Positions 5,263 to 11,409 of a stretch of 15,171 nt of DNA are shown in pieces. Within the stretch, counting starts at the first letter, position 1. Each line of letters starts with the position of its first letter. Location: NCBI GenBank assembly GCA_016838795.1, contig JAEHKQ010000041.1, positions 1 to 15,171 on the forward strand. The letters run 5' to 3'. The translations under genes and the position numbers were made by a program. A model generated the notes under the pieces. The model worked only from the letters and a program-made list of their open reading frames with translations, did not search any database and was not told the origin of the DNA. Source of the DNA: Nitrosopumilales archaeon (GTDB lineage Archaea > Thermoproteota > Nitrososphaeria > Nitrososphaerales > Nitrosopumilaceae).

Positions 5263-7014
5263 TTGAGTCAAAACAAAAATAGTTTGTTAGAATACATTCC
5301 AGGATCAAGATCATTACTAGTTCAAAAAAATTCTAGTATTCCACTAGAAGGTTTCGCAGAAAACATCAGTGAAAGCATTTGTGATTATGTTGAAAGTGCA
5401 AAAAGTGATGTAGAGAAAGGAAATAATTTTCTTCAATGGGTATTGACAAGAGTGTTTGAAGCCACAGAAGATGATGCTGCAGATGCAATAATTGATGGGG
5501 CAAATGATCTAGGTATTGATGCTTATCTACCTGTGGATTTTTCGGATAATAAGATCAGATTATTTCAATCAAAGTTTGGCACATCGCATTCAGCTGATGC
5601 CATTGTTAAATTCAAAGAAGATGTGAAAAGACTTCTTGAGAAGGATGTTTCTAAAATGCGACCAGAATTGGCGCATCTTGTTAGCAATATTCAAGAAAAA
5701 AATCTCAAAATTGAGTGTTGCTATGTAACAGATCAGAGAGTGGAATATGAAGATGGCGACGTTGAGATTGTTGACATCAATGAAATTATTCAAAGATTAT
5801 GGGATAGAATCAAAAAACCAGCCGCCGGAAAAAAATCATCTATAAAATTAGAAAAAATGCTTCGGCATGAGAATACAATTCTTGGAATTTTAAAATTACG
5901 TGAACTTACCGAATTTGTTACCAAAAATAGAGATTATGTATTCGAGTCAAATATTCGACAATGGATGCAGTTCAAAACTTCAGTGAATAAAGGGTTGAGA
6001 GAAACGCTGCAAACTAATCCTGACAAGTTTTTTTATTATAATAATGGAATTACAATTGTAGTTAGTGATATAGAGGAGCTTGGAGAAAATGTACTAACTT
6101 TACATGCCCCACAAATAGTTAATGGCGCCCAAACATCAAATTCTATTCTAGATCATGCAAAGCGTACACGAAATATGGAAGGCACTATTACTGTTACAAT
6201 AATTAGGGCAGATGATGAACAAGATCAGAACAACATTACAAAATATAGGAATTCACAGAATTCGGTTAGAGGCAAAGATTTAGTTTCATTAATGGATTTT
6301 CATAAATCAATCAAATCTCAATTAAAGAGCAATAGTTATTTTTATGAAATTCAAGCAGGTTCTTTTGATAGTAAAACAAAATCTGAACAAGCTGAATTTG
6401 AAGGAGATGTTACTTACAATAACTATCTTCCAATTAATCATAAGAAAGTAATTGTGGCAAAAGATGCTATTCAAGCATTAGTTGCTGGGATAGAACAAAG
6501 ACCTACCGAGTCATATAGTTCTCCAGCACAATTTTTGCCAAGGGGGAGCAAGTATGATGAAGTTTTTAATGAAAATTTAAAAGATGATTACAAATTATTG
6601 CTTTATCCTTATCTTGTAAAAGAATATGCAAAGAAGGCCTTGCAATATGGAAAACAAGGTAAACACAAAACAAAAAGATATGCCACTTTATTCTTTGTAG
6701 CTGTTTATTTTAGAATTTTACACAAAAGAATACTTGAGACAAAGGGGGATTTCAAACAGGATATTCTCAAATTAGAGCCTGTTTTTCGCAGTTTTAAGTT
6801 AAATTCCAGAATTTTGAAACTTACCGATATAATAGTAACAAAATTTTTGGAAGATACGGTAGTAGATGACGAAATTGAACTTGCTAATACTAAACATAAT
6901 TTCTTCTCTCATCATGTTTGGAATGATCCAATGTTACGTGTTATTGATAAAAAAATAAAACAGGAAGAGGATGAAATAGACTCGATCAAAAAACTTGTCA
7001 GCAATCTTCTATAA
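5263..7014 (+). CDS. AIPR-family (abortive infection phage resistance) protein with Mrr-like nuclease motif
   Basis: A 583-residue protein starting at TTG 5263, with a TATA-like TCTAAATACA about 26 bases upstream. The middle carries the AIPR core (PF10592 type): FFYYNNGITI at 256-265, APQIVNGAQTSNS near 282-294, then a TKYRNSQNSV segment and DLVSLMDFHKSIKSQL. The N-terminus has DGANDLGIDAY near 78-87 and FQSKF near 101-105; the Asp...(Q)xK spacing resembles the Mrr/PD-(D/E)XK nuclease fold, though this is inferred. AIPR proteins are linked to phage defence, sometimes next to restriction-modification genes. None is visible here, so it appears solitary. It sits directly after tRNA-Cys, a common integration neighbourhood, but I saw no duplicated tRNA end downstream. 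Confidence 0.85.
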   Translation: MSQNKNSLLEYIPGSRSLLVQKNSSIPLEGFAENISESICDYVESAKSDVEKGNNFLQWVLTRVFEATEDDAADAIIDGANDLGIDAYLPVDFSDNKIRLFQSKFGTSHSADAIVKFKEDVKRLLEKDVSKMRPELAHLVSNIQEKNLKIECCYVTDQRVEYEDGDVEIVDINEIIQRLWDRIKKPAAGKKSSIKLEKMLRHENTILGILKLRELTEFVTKNRDYVFESNIRQWMQFKTSVNKGLRETLQTNPDKFFYYNNGITIVVSDIEELGENVLTLHAPQIVNGAQTSNSILDHAKRTRNMEGTITVTIIRADDEQDQNNITKYRNSQNSVRGKDLVSLMDFHKSIKSQLKSNSYFYEIQAGSFDSKTKSEQAEFEGDVTYNNYLPINHKKVIVAKDAIQALVAGIEQRPTESYSSPAQFLPRGSKYDEVFNENLKDDYKLLLYPYLVKEYAKKALQYGKQGKHKTKRYATLFFVAVYFRILHKRILETKGDFKQDILKLEPVFRSFKLNSRILKLTDIIVTKFLEDTVVDDEIELANTKHNFFSHHVWNDPMLRVIDKKIKQEEDEIDSIKKLVSNLL

Positions 7015-7028
7015 TTAATTCTGAAGAA

Positions 7029-7085
7029 GGTAGAAGTCTGCCAAGCAAAAATTGCAGGAGATTTACTTTGGCCAGACTTGCTACC
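7029..7085. repeat. imperfect inverted repeat (17-bp stem) after the AIPR gene
   Basis: GGTAG, AAGTCTG, CCAA and G on the left pair with C, TTGG, CAGACTT and CTACC on the right, giving 17 base pairs. There are three single-base bulges, all on the right arm (7067, 7072, 7080), and a loop of about 20 bases. ATTTTTTCTTT follows on the plus strand, so it could act as a terminator or 3' stabiliser for the AIPR mRNA. It could instead be a small structured RNA or a remnant of a miniature element. Confidence 0.6.
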
Positions 7086-7159
7086 ATTTTTTCTTTAACT
7101 TGCTTCTATTTAACATAATTTTTAATATAATTGAAAAATTAGCATATTATTAAAAATGA

Positions 7160-7169
7160 TTTTTATATA
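7160..7169 (+). promoter_or_regulatory. TATA box for the 56-residue zinc-ribbon gene
   Basis: TTTTTATATA is centred 28 bases before the TTG at 7193. The position fits a nearly leaderless transcript and supports that start codon. Confidence 0.55.
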
Positions 7170-7192
7170 GAAAAAAAACAGGACTAGTCAAT

Positions 7193-7363
7193 TTGGCATT
7201 AAAAGAAAATTGTACTATTTGTAAAGGCCGTATAGAAAAAAAATACATGCCTATGAAGGAATGGAAAATTAATGGGCCTTTATGTAATAAGTGTTATTCG
7301 AAGAAAATTTACGAACATTATCCTGGTGAACATGTAAGAGTAAATTTAGGCGATGATTACTAA
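7193..7363 (+). CDS. 56-residue zinc-ribbon protein
   Basis: The frame runs from TTG 7193 to TAA 7361-7363. It reads MALKENCTICKGRIEKK near the start, then GPLCNKCYSKKIYEHYPGE. CTIC and CNKC are 21 residues apart and would form one zinc ribbon. A well-placed TATA box lies upstream. Its end is only one base from the end of the converging 198-residue gene. Small zinc ribbons like this usually bind nucleic acids or partner proteins; no specific role can be assigned. Its position after the AIPR gene makes it a possible, unproven, accessory partner. Confidence 0.7.
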   Translation: MALKENCTICKGRIEKKYMPMKEWKINGPLCNKCYSKKIYEHYPGEHVRVNLGDDY

Positions 7364-7364
7364 C

Positions 7365-7961
7365 TCACTTTTCTTGTGATTTGTATTTGTGTACATAAAG
7401 ACAATTCCAAGTTAGTGGATCCTCTTTTACGTCACTTTCTTGAAAAAATTTGATATCAGTAACAATTTTTTTCTTTTTACGTGGATAGAGATTAAGTTGG
7501 AAACTTTCAAATTTTTTACAGTCACAGTCTTCATACAGACATTCATCGTTATCTTCGGAATCATCATGATCTTCTTTCATATGACTGCAATCACAGATGG
7601 CATCATCTTTAACATCGTTTTTGTATTTTTTAGTATACGTTCCTAATCGCAAGTATGCTTCGCCTCCATGTCCTTTTTTAAAGCGTTCATAATGTTTTGA
7701 TTTGGGTAAGATTTTAAAAAATGACATATTTGTATCTGGACGCATTGAATCTGACCCCATAATGAACCAGTTACTATCTTCGGTTTCAACAAATCTAATT
7801 TTAATTGAGGAATCACTCCACCAATTGACCACTTCATTCCAAATTTTTGTGGCCTCTTTTCTATCCCTAAAAAGTGGAATTACGTTCATTCTAAGATCAT
7901 AATACCTGTACGCTACACCAATAATCTCACTAAACCAGCGGATCGATGACTTAGCTGACAT
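7365..7961 (-). CDS. unrecognised protein with Cys/His-rich acidic zinc-binding segment
   Basis: 198 residues from ATG 7961; a TTG two codons earlier (7967) is possible, but an ATTAAATA box sits 25-26 bases before the ATG. The first half is rich in Trp and aromatic residues (IRWFSEIIGVAYRYYD, IWNEVVNWWSD, NWFIMGSDSMRPDTNMSFF). Near residues 120-150 is a cluster CDCSHMKEDH followed after acidic residues by CLYEDCDCKKF. This C-x-C-x-H ... H ... C-x4-C-x-C-x2-F spacing recurs in small archaeal and viral zinc modules. The C-terminus has a basic patch (PRKKKKIV). I do not recognise the family. It is divergent from a winged-helix regulator gene, which could control it. Confidence 0.65.
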   Translation of the reverse strand: MSAKSSIRWFSEIIGVAYRYYDLRMNVIPLFRDRKEATKIWNEVVNWWSDSSIKIRFVETEDSNWFIMGSDSMRPDTNMSFFKILPKSKHYERFKKGHGGEAYLRLGTYTKKYKNDVKDDAICDCSHMKEDHDDSEDNDECLYEDCDCKKFESFQLNLYPRKKKKIVTDIKFFQESDVKEDPLTWNCLYVHKYKSQEK

Positions 7962-8003
7962 GTTCAAATCGAGATTAGATGATATTTAATTGATCTAAAT
8001 TAT

Positions 8004-8014
8004 GGGTAATACCC
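8004..8014. promoter_or_regulatory. palindrome GGGTAATACCC, candidate operator
   Basis: Five-base arms GGGTA and TACCC flank a central A. It sits immediately upstream of, and by one base abuts, the TTATAT box of the winged-helix gene, where the BRE would be. It also lies between two divergent genes. That is the expected position for autoregulation, but no second copy was found near the paralog at 1274. Confidence 0.4.
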
Positions 8015-8020
8015 TTATAT
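8015..8020 (+). promoter_or_regulatory. TATA box for second winged-helix gene
   Basis: TTATAT is centred 25-26 bases before ATG 8043 but is only two bases before the alternative ATG 8022. Transcription starting at the normal distance could not include 8022, so this decides the start codon of the gene. Confidence 0.55.
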
Positions 8021-8042
8021 CATGGTATTTTTTGTTTATCAT

Positions 8043-8324
8043 ATGGTTAGCTATAGAACCAGTATGCAGATTGTGGCGGATTTACTAACAACTACTGAGC
8101 AATCCGGCCAAGAAGGAATAAAGACTACCTCACTGCTAACAAAAGCAAATCTTTCACATTCTAGATTGGGAAAATTTATCGAGAATCTCACTGGTGCTGG
8201 TTTGATTAACAGAATTGAGTTTGATGGTAAAAACACATTTGTAATTACACCAAAAGGTAGACAGTATCTAGAATCTTATAAAAAATTCTCAGAAATTTCT
8301 GAGTCCTTTGGACTAGAATTATAA
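8043..8324 (+). CDS. winged-helix transcriptional regulator, paralog of the one at 1274
   Basis: 93 residues from ATG 8043. MVSYRTSMQIVADLLTTT, then SLLTKANLSHSRLGKFIENL as recognition region, a wing (KNTFVITPKGR), and a last helix QYLESYKKFSE. It aligns end to end with the regulator at 1274, sharing the opening YRT..M.I..D.LTTT, KAN(I/L)SH.R and the C-terminal SFGLEL-type ending. It belongs to the HTH_45-like short regulators abundant in Thaumarchaeota. An earlier in-frame ATG at 8022 would add MVFFVYH, but the TATA box ends at 8020, so the shorter protein is preferred. A palindrome just upstream suggests autoregulation or control of the divergent Cys/His-rich gene. Confidence 0.87.
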   Translation: MVSYRTSMQIVADLLTTTEQSGQEGIKTTSLLTKANLSHSRLGKFIENLTGAGLINRIEFDGKNTFVITPKGRQYLESYKKFSEISESFGLEL

Positions 8325-8326
8325 AA

Positions 8327-8539
8327 TTATTTTTTAAATCTTCTTCTACGATTTTCTCTTTGTCTTTCCTTTCTTTCTTTGTATGAACTGTACACAATGA
8401 TTATACAAATGCCTGCAATAGAGGCATAAAACAAGGGAATAAGCGGCTGTTCTAGAATTTCGCCTGTGACAGGGTCTACAAAGGCAATTGGTATTCCTAC
8501 AATTAAAAAAACTAAAACAACTAGGAGATACTTGTCCAC
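8327..8539 (-). CDS. small two-TM membrane protein
   Basis: 70 residues from GTG 8539. A first hydrophobic helix (YLLVVLVFLIVGIPIAFV), a short loop with DPVTGEILEQP, a second helix (LIPLFYASIAGICIIIVY) and a strongly basic tail (KERKERQRENRRRRFKK), which points to both ends facing the cytoplasm. It ends two bases after the winged-helix gene, tail to tail. The spacing of features resembles the divergent neighbour at 8602, suggesting an old duplication. Function unknown. Confidence 0.65.
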   Translation of the reverse strand: MDKYLLVVLVFLIVGIPIAFVDPVTGEILEQPLIPLFYASIAGICIIIVYSSYKERKERQRENRRRRFKK

Positions 8540-8601
8540 GACTAGTGTGATCTAGAAATCAATATATCTTTTTGATAATAGAATCTGGTTATAGAAAAAT
8601 T

Positions 8602-8781
8602 ATGAGTAAAATGCTTGAAATGTTAGGATTAGTTCTTGTGGCAATAATGATATTGATCTTTGTTGGTGTATTCCAACCAACCATTGAACCTGGATTATCA
8701 CCATTATTTTGGGGGTGTGCAGGGGCCACTCTTATGATACTCATATATAGAAAAAAGAAAAAAAAGCAAACTGAAGCCTGA
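8602..8781 (+). CDS. small two-TM membrane protein, probable paralog of the divergent neighbour
   Basis: 59 residues from ATG 8602: MSKMLEMLGLVLVAIMILIF as helix 1, a loop FQPTIEPGLSP, then LFWGCAGATLMILIY as helix 2 and a KKKKK-containing tail. A TTG at 8572 would add ten residues, but the AATATATC box at 8561-8568 places transcription start near 8590, so the ATG fits better. The order helix - Pro/Glu loop - PLF(Y/W) - helix - basic tail is shared with the gene at 8327-8539. Function unknown. Confidence 0.6.
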   Translation: MSKMLEMLGLVLVAIMILIFVGVFQPTIEPGLSPLFWGCAGATLMILIYRKKKKKQTEA

Positions 8782-8880
8782 AAATTTTTCTGAATAAAAA
8801 AATTGAACATAAACAAAAATTATTTGTTTATAAAATTTTTAACAAAAATTACCGACAGATCTATAAAGGAGAATCCTAGT

Positions 8881-8982
8881 GTGATAACGAGGAGCATGAG
8901 AAGCGAGGTCATAGAATGGTGGAAAGGACTGGGTAAAGACTTGGAAGATGACATTGAAATGACTAACGAGCAAGATCCCTAA
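8881..8982 (+). CDS. possible 33-residue peptide
   Basis: A short frame from GTG 8881 to TAA 8980-8982: MITRSMRSEVIEWWKGLGK followed by an acidic, Asp/Glu-rich end. AAAGGAG lies nine bases before the GTG, a fair ribosome-binding site for an archaeal 16S tail, and TATA-like TTTATAAA occurs at 8828-8835. An alternative ATG at 8896 has GAGGAGC directly ahead. The segment is visibly less AT-rich than the flanking intergenic DNA, which supports coding. A WWKGLGKDLEDD amphipathic helix is plausible. No family recognised. Confidence 0.45.
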   Translation: MITRSMRSEVIEWWKGLGKDLEDDIEMTNEQDP

Positions 8983-9012
8983 AATTTTTCTTGAATTTTT
9001 GTAACTTTAATG

Positions 9013-9018
9013 AAAAAA
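9013..9018 (-). terminator. T-tract after tRNA-Thr
   Basis: On the minus strand a run of T directly follows the tRNA 3' end, consistent with oligo-T termination in archaea. Confidence 0.5.
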
Positions 9019-9092
9019 AGCCTCGAGTGGGATCTGAACCCACGGCCTAACGCTTACGAGGCGTTCGCTCTACCAGGCTGAGCTACCGAGGC
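9019..9092 (-). tRNA. tRNA-Thr (CGT)
   Basis: On the minus strand the acceptor GCCTCGG pairs with TCGAGGC (one G-T). The D stem is GCTC/GAGC. The anticodon stem AACGC/GCGTT encloses loop CTCGTAA with anticodon CGT. The T stem GTGGG/CCCAC encloses TTCAGAT. The discriminator is T, as usual for archaeal tRNA-Thr. No intron and no encoded CCA. It reads ACG codons. Confidence 0.95.
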
Positions 9093-9114
9093 ACTTTCGG
9101 ATATGCAGTCAGAG

Positions 9115-9124
9115 TTTATAAAAA
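9115..9124. promoter_or_regulatory. symmetric TATA box between tRNA-Thr and the phosphohexomutase gene
   Basis: TTTATAAAAA contains the perfect palindrome TTTATAAA, centred at 9118.5. That centre is 25.5 bases before the ATG at 9144 on plus and 26.5 bases before the first base of tRNA-Thr on minus. No better TATA-like sequence is seen for either gene in the 51-base gap, so one box may serve both directions. Confidence 0.6.
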
Positions 9125-9143
9125 GCCTTTCTGGTTTGAACAA

Positions 9144-10439
9144 ATGAAAAAATCTATCTCTGGCATAAGAGGTATCTTTGGAAATGATTTTACATTAAAG
9201 GATGTTTTGAAATTTTGTAATAATTTTTCTGCGTTAATAAAGTCAGGAAAGTGTATCATAGCAAGTGATACAAGGCCTTCAGCAAATATGGTTAGTGAAA
9301 TAGCTTGTGCGAGTGTTATGCAAAATGGAGTTGATGTTTACAATTTAGGAATGTCGCCAACACCTGTTGTGTTTAGGGAAGCAAGAAAATATGGTGCAGG
9401 CATTGTTGTAACCTCATCTCATAATCCACTTGAATGGAATGGTTTAAAATTTATTGTTGAGGGAAGAGGAATTAATGAACGAGAGTTAACAACAGTTTTA
9501 CAAGATCAATCAATACCAAAATCAAAAATTGGAAAAGAGATTAGAATTACTTCTAATTATATCGATGAAGCAGTAAATTTGGTTGGAAAGGTTGACGGCC
9601 ATCCTTCTGTCCTGGTAGATATTGGTGGTGGTGCTGCAAAATTTGTTGCTCCTGCACTATTAGAAAAAATTGGTTGCAAGGTACAAGTAATCAATTCTGA
9701 GCTTGAAAACTCCTCAAGAGGGCCAGACCCTACTTCGGATGATCTTGATGATTTGAGAGCAGATACCAAAAATGACATAGGGTTTGCATTTGATTTGGAC
9801 GGTGATCGTCTAGTAATTGTTAAAGATGGAGAAAAAAAATCACCCGATGTTACAGTTGGGCTTGGAGTAGCAAAAGCATTAGAACTTGGTTATAAAAAAT
9901 TTGTTTTGAGCATAGATACAAGCGTTTCAATTGAGAAGTTTATCAAAGAAAACGGGGGAGATGTTCAAAGATCTAAAGTTGGAGAAGCAAATGTTATTGA
10001 TTTAATTTTAAAAACAAAATCTCAAGCAGGTGGAGAAGGAAGTAGTGGTGGTTTTATTTTACCTGAATTCAACTTTTGTAGGGATGGCATACTAACTAGT
10101 GGATTGATTTCATCAATGATTGGAACTGATCGATTTAATGAGATCTTGTCATTCATGGAAGGATTTCATCAAAGTAGAGACAAGATTGAGATTGATTCTA
10201 ATCTACATGACAAAACCCTTGAAGTGCTTTATAATAAAATGAGAGAGGACTATAGTCAAGTGGACACGCTTGATGGTATTAAAGCAATAATTGATGAAAA
10301 TAGTTGGATCTTAATTAGAAAATCAAATACGGAAGACATCATAAGAATTTCATCTGAATCCAATAATTCTGAAAAATGTAAATCTATACTAGAACAAACT
10401 AAACAATTAGTGAAGCAAAGTTATGAACAAGTTAAATGA
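9144..10439 (+). CDS. phosphoglucosamine/phosphomannomutase (alpha-D-phosphohexomutase family)
   Basis: The enzyme interconverts hexose 1- and 6-phosphates (GlcN, Man or Glc), feeding UDP-GlcNAc and glycan synthesis. The 431 residues show all four family motifs: TSSHNP at 90-95 with the phosphorylated Ser at 92, the Mg2+ loop DLDGDR at 217-222, a sugar-recognition GGEGSSGG at 296-303, and the phosphate-binding loop RKSNTEDIIRIS near 392-403. The start SISGIRGIFG is the usual N-terminal GIRG motif. Length is close to archaeal GlmM/PMM. Which sugar is used cannot be read from sequence. ATG 9144 lies 26 bases from a TATA box, so the message is probably leaderless. The ThiL-like gene starts 17 bases before this gene ends. 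Confidence 0.92.
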   Translation: MKKSISGIRGIFGNDFTLKDVLKFCNNFSALIKSGKCIIASDTRPSANMVSEIACASVMQNGVDVYNLGMSPTPVVFREARKYGAGIVVTSSHNPLEWNGLKFIVEGRGINERELTTVLQDQSIPKSKIGKEIRITSNYIDEAVNLVGKVDGHPSVLVDIGGGAAKFVAPALLEKIGCKVQVINSELENSSRGPDPTSDDLDDLRADTKNDIGFAFDLDGDRLVIVKDGEKKSPDVTVGLGVAKALELGYKKFVLSIDTSVSIEKFIKENGGDVQRSKVGEANVIDLILKTKSQAGGEGSSGGFILPEFNFCRDGILTSGLISSMIGTDRFNEILSFMEGFHQSRDKIEIDSNLHDKTLEVLYNKMREDYSQVDTLDGIKAIIDENSWILIRKSNTEDIIRISSESNNSEKCKSILEQTKQLVKQSYEQVK

Positions 10440-11376
10440 AAAAAAGATAATTAAATTATTTCAAAAACAATTAGGAAATAAGAAATTTGTTCCTGAAGAT
10501 GTAGAATTTTTTAAATTTGGAAAAACAAATTGTGTCATTAATGTAGACACATTAGTTGAAAGTACTGACATTCCACCACGAACTAAAACGTCTGACGCTG
10601 TTAGAAAAAGTATTGTAGCATGTGTTAGTGATTTTGCTGCAAAAGGTGTTAAACCATTGTATGGAGTAATTTCAATTACTCTACCACGAAAATTTTCAAA
10701 ATCAAAAATTGTTGAAATTAGTAAATCAATTGCAAAGGCCGCTAATGAGTTTGATTTCAAAATTTTGGGTGGAGACACAAATGAGGGAAAGGAATTAGTT
10801 ATTGAGGTTTTCCTTCTAGGCTTTGCAGACGATATCATTCGTAGAAAGGGAGCCAAAATTGGAGATTTGGTATTTGTAACAGGGCCTTTTGGATATTCAG
10901 CTGCGGGCTTGAAGATACTTTTAGAAAAGAAAAAAGCAGATAAGAAATTTGGAGAAAAAGCAAAATCCTTTAGCTTACGTCCTAATCCAAGATTAAAGTT
11001 TGGAATGCAAGCGCGAAGTTATTTTACTGCATCAATGGACTCGAGTGATGGATTGTCAACTACCTTAAATGAGTTATCAAGACAAAATCAGCGTAGATTT
11101 GTACTAACAAAAATTCCTTGCAATAATGATCTTATCAAATTTTGCAGATTTAACAAACTGAATTTTGAAAACTTGGTTTTCAATGGAGGTGAAGAATTCG
11201 AAATTGTTTTTACAACATCACCAAAAAACAGGTCAAAAGTGACTAGAATCGCCTCAAAACAAAAAATTCCTCTCTTGGAAATTGGTTATGTAGAAAAGGG
11301 CAAAGGGGTAGTTTATCTTCAAAATGGAAAAATTTCAAAAATTAAAGATGCTGGTTGGCAGCATTTGAAAGCTTAA
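10423..11376 (+). CDS. thiamine-monophosphate kinase-like protein (ThiL / AIR-synthase fold)
   Basis: A 317-residue AIR-synthase superfamily protein. Visible family features: INVDTLVESTDIP near 39-51, IVACVSDFAAKGVKPLYGVI near 64-83, GGDTNEG near 116-122, VTGPFGYSAAGL near 152-163, ASMDSSDGL near 203-211 and FNGGEEFEIVFT near 253-264. ThiL uses such loops to bind ATP-Mg and ThMP and makes thiamine diphosphate. The usual N-terminal GDDAA motif is weak here (VPEDVEFF), so a different small phosphorylated substrate is possible. It starts at ATG 10423 inside the end of the phosphohexomutase gene, so the two are co-transcribed and probably coupled. It ends just before the uS11 promoter. Confidence 0.8.
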   Translation: MNKLNEKKIIKLFQKQLGNKKFVPEDVEFFKFGKTNCVINVDTLVESTDIPPRTKTSDAVRKSIVACVSDFAAKGVKPLYGVISITLPRKFSKSKIVEISKSIAKAANEFDFKILGGDTNEGKELVIEVFLLGFADDIIRRKGAKIGDLVFVTGPFGYSAAGLKILLEKKKADKKFGEKAKSFSLRPNPRLKFGMQARSYFTASMDSSDGLSTTLNELSRQNQRRFVLTKIPCNNDLIKFCRFNKLNFENLVFNGGEEFEIVFTTSPKNRSKVTRIASKQKIPLLEIGYVEKGKGVVYLQNGKISKIKDAGWQHLKA

Positions 11377-11378
11377 TG

Positions 11379-11388
11379 TTTTTTAAAC
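11379..11388 (+). promoter_or_regulatory. TATA box for uS11
   Basis: TTTTTTAAAC is centred 26-27 bases before the TTG start at 11410, directly after the ThiL-like stop. It supports an independent, nearly leaderless transcript and the TTG start. Confidence 0.55.
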
Positions 11389-11409
11389 CCTTCAAGGTGT
11401 GGGAACACA

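Noticed and set aside
5108..7100. Integrated element with tRNA-Cys as attachment site
   Set aside because: No integrase and no repeat of the tRNA 3' end (around TTCGACTCCCTCCCTCACC) was seen downstream of the AIPR gene within the window.
10461..10856. 131-residue minus-strand frame
   Set aside because: Antisense to the ThiL-like gene, which has clear family motifs in its own frame.
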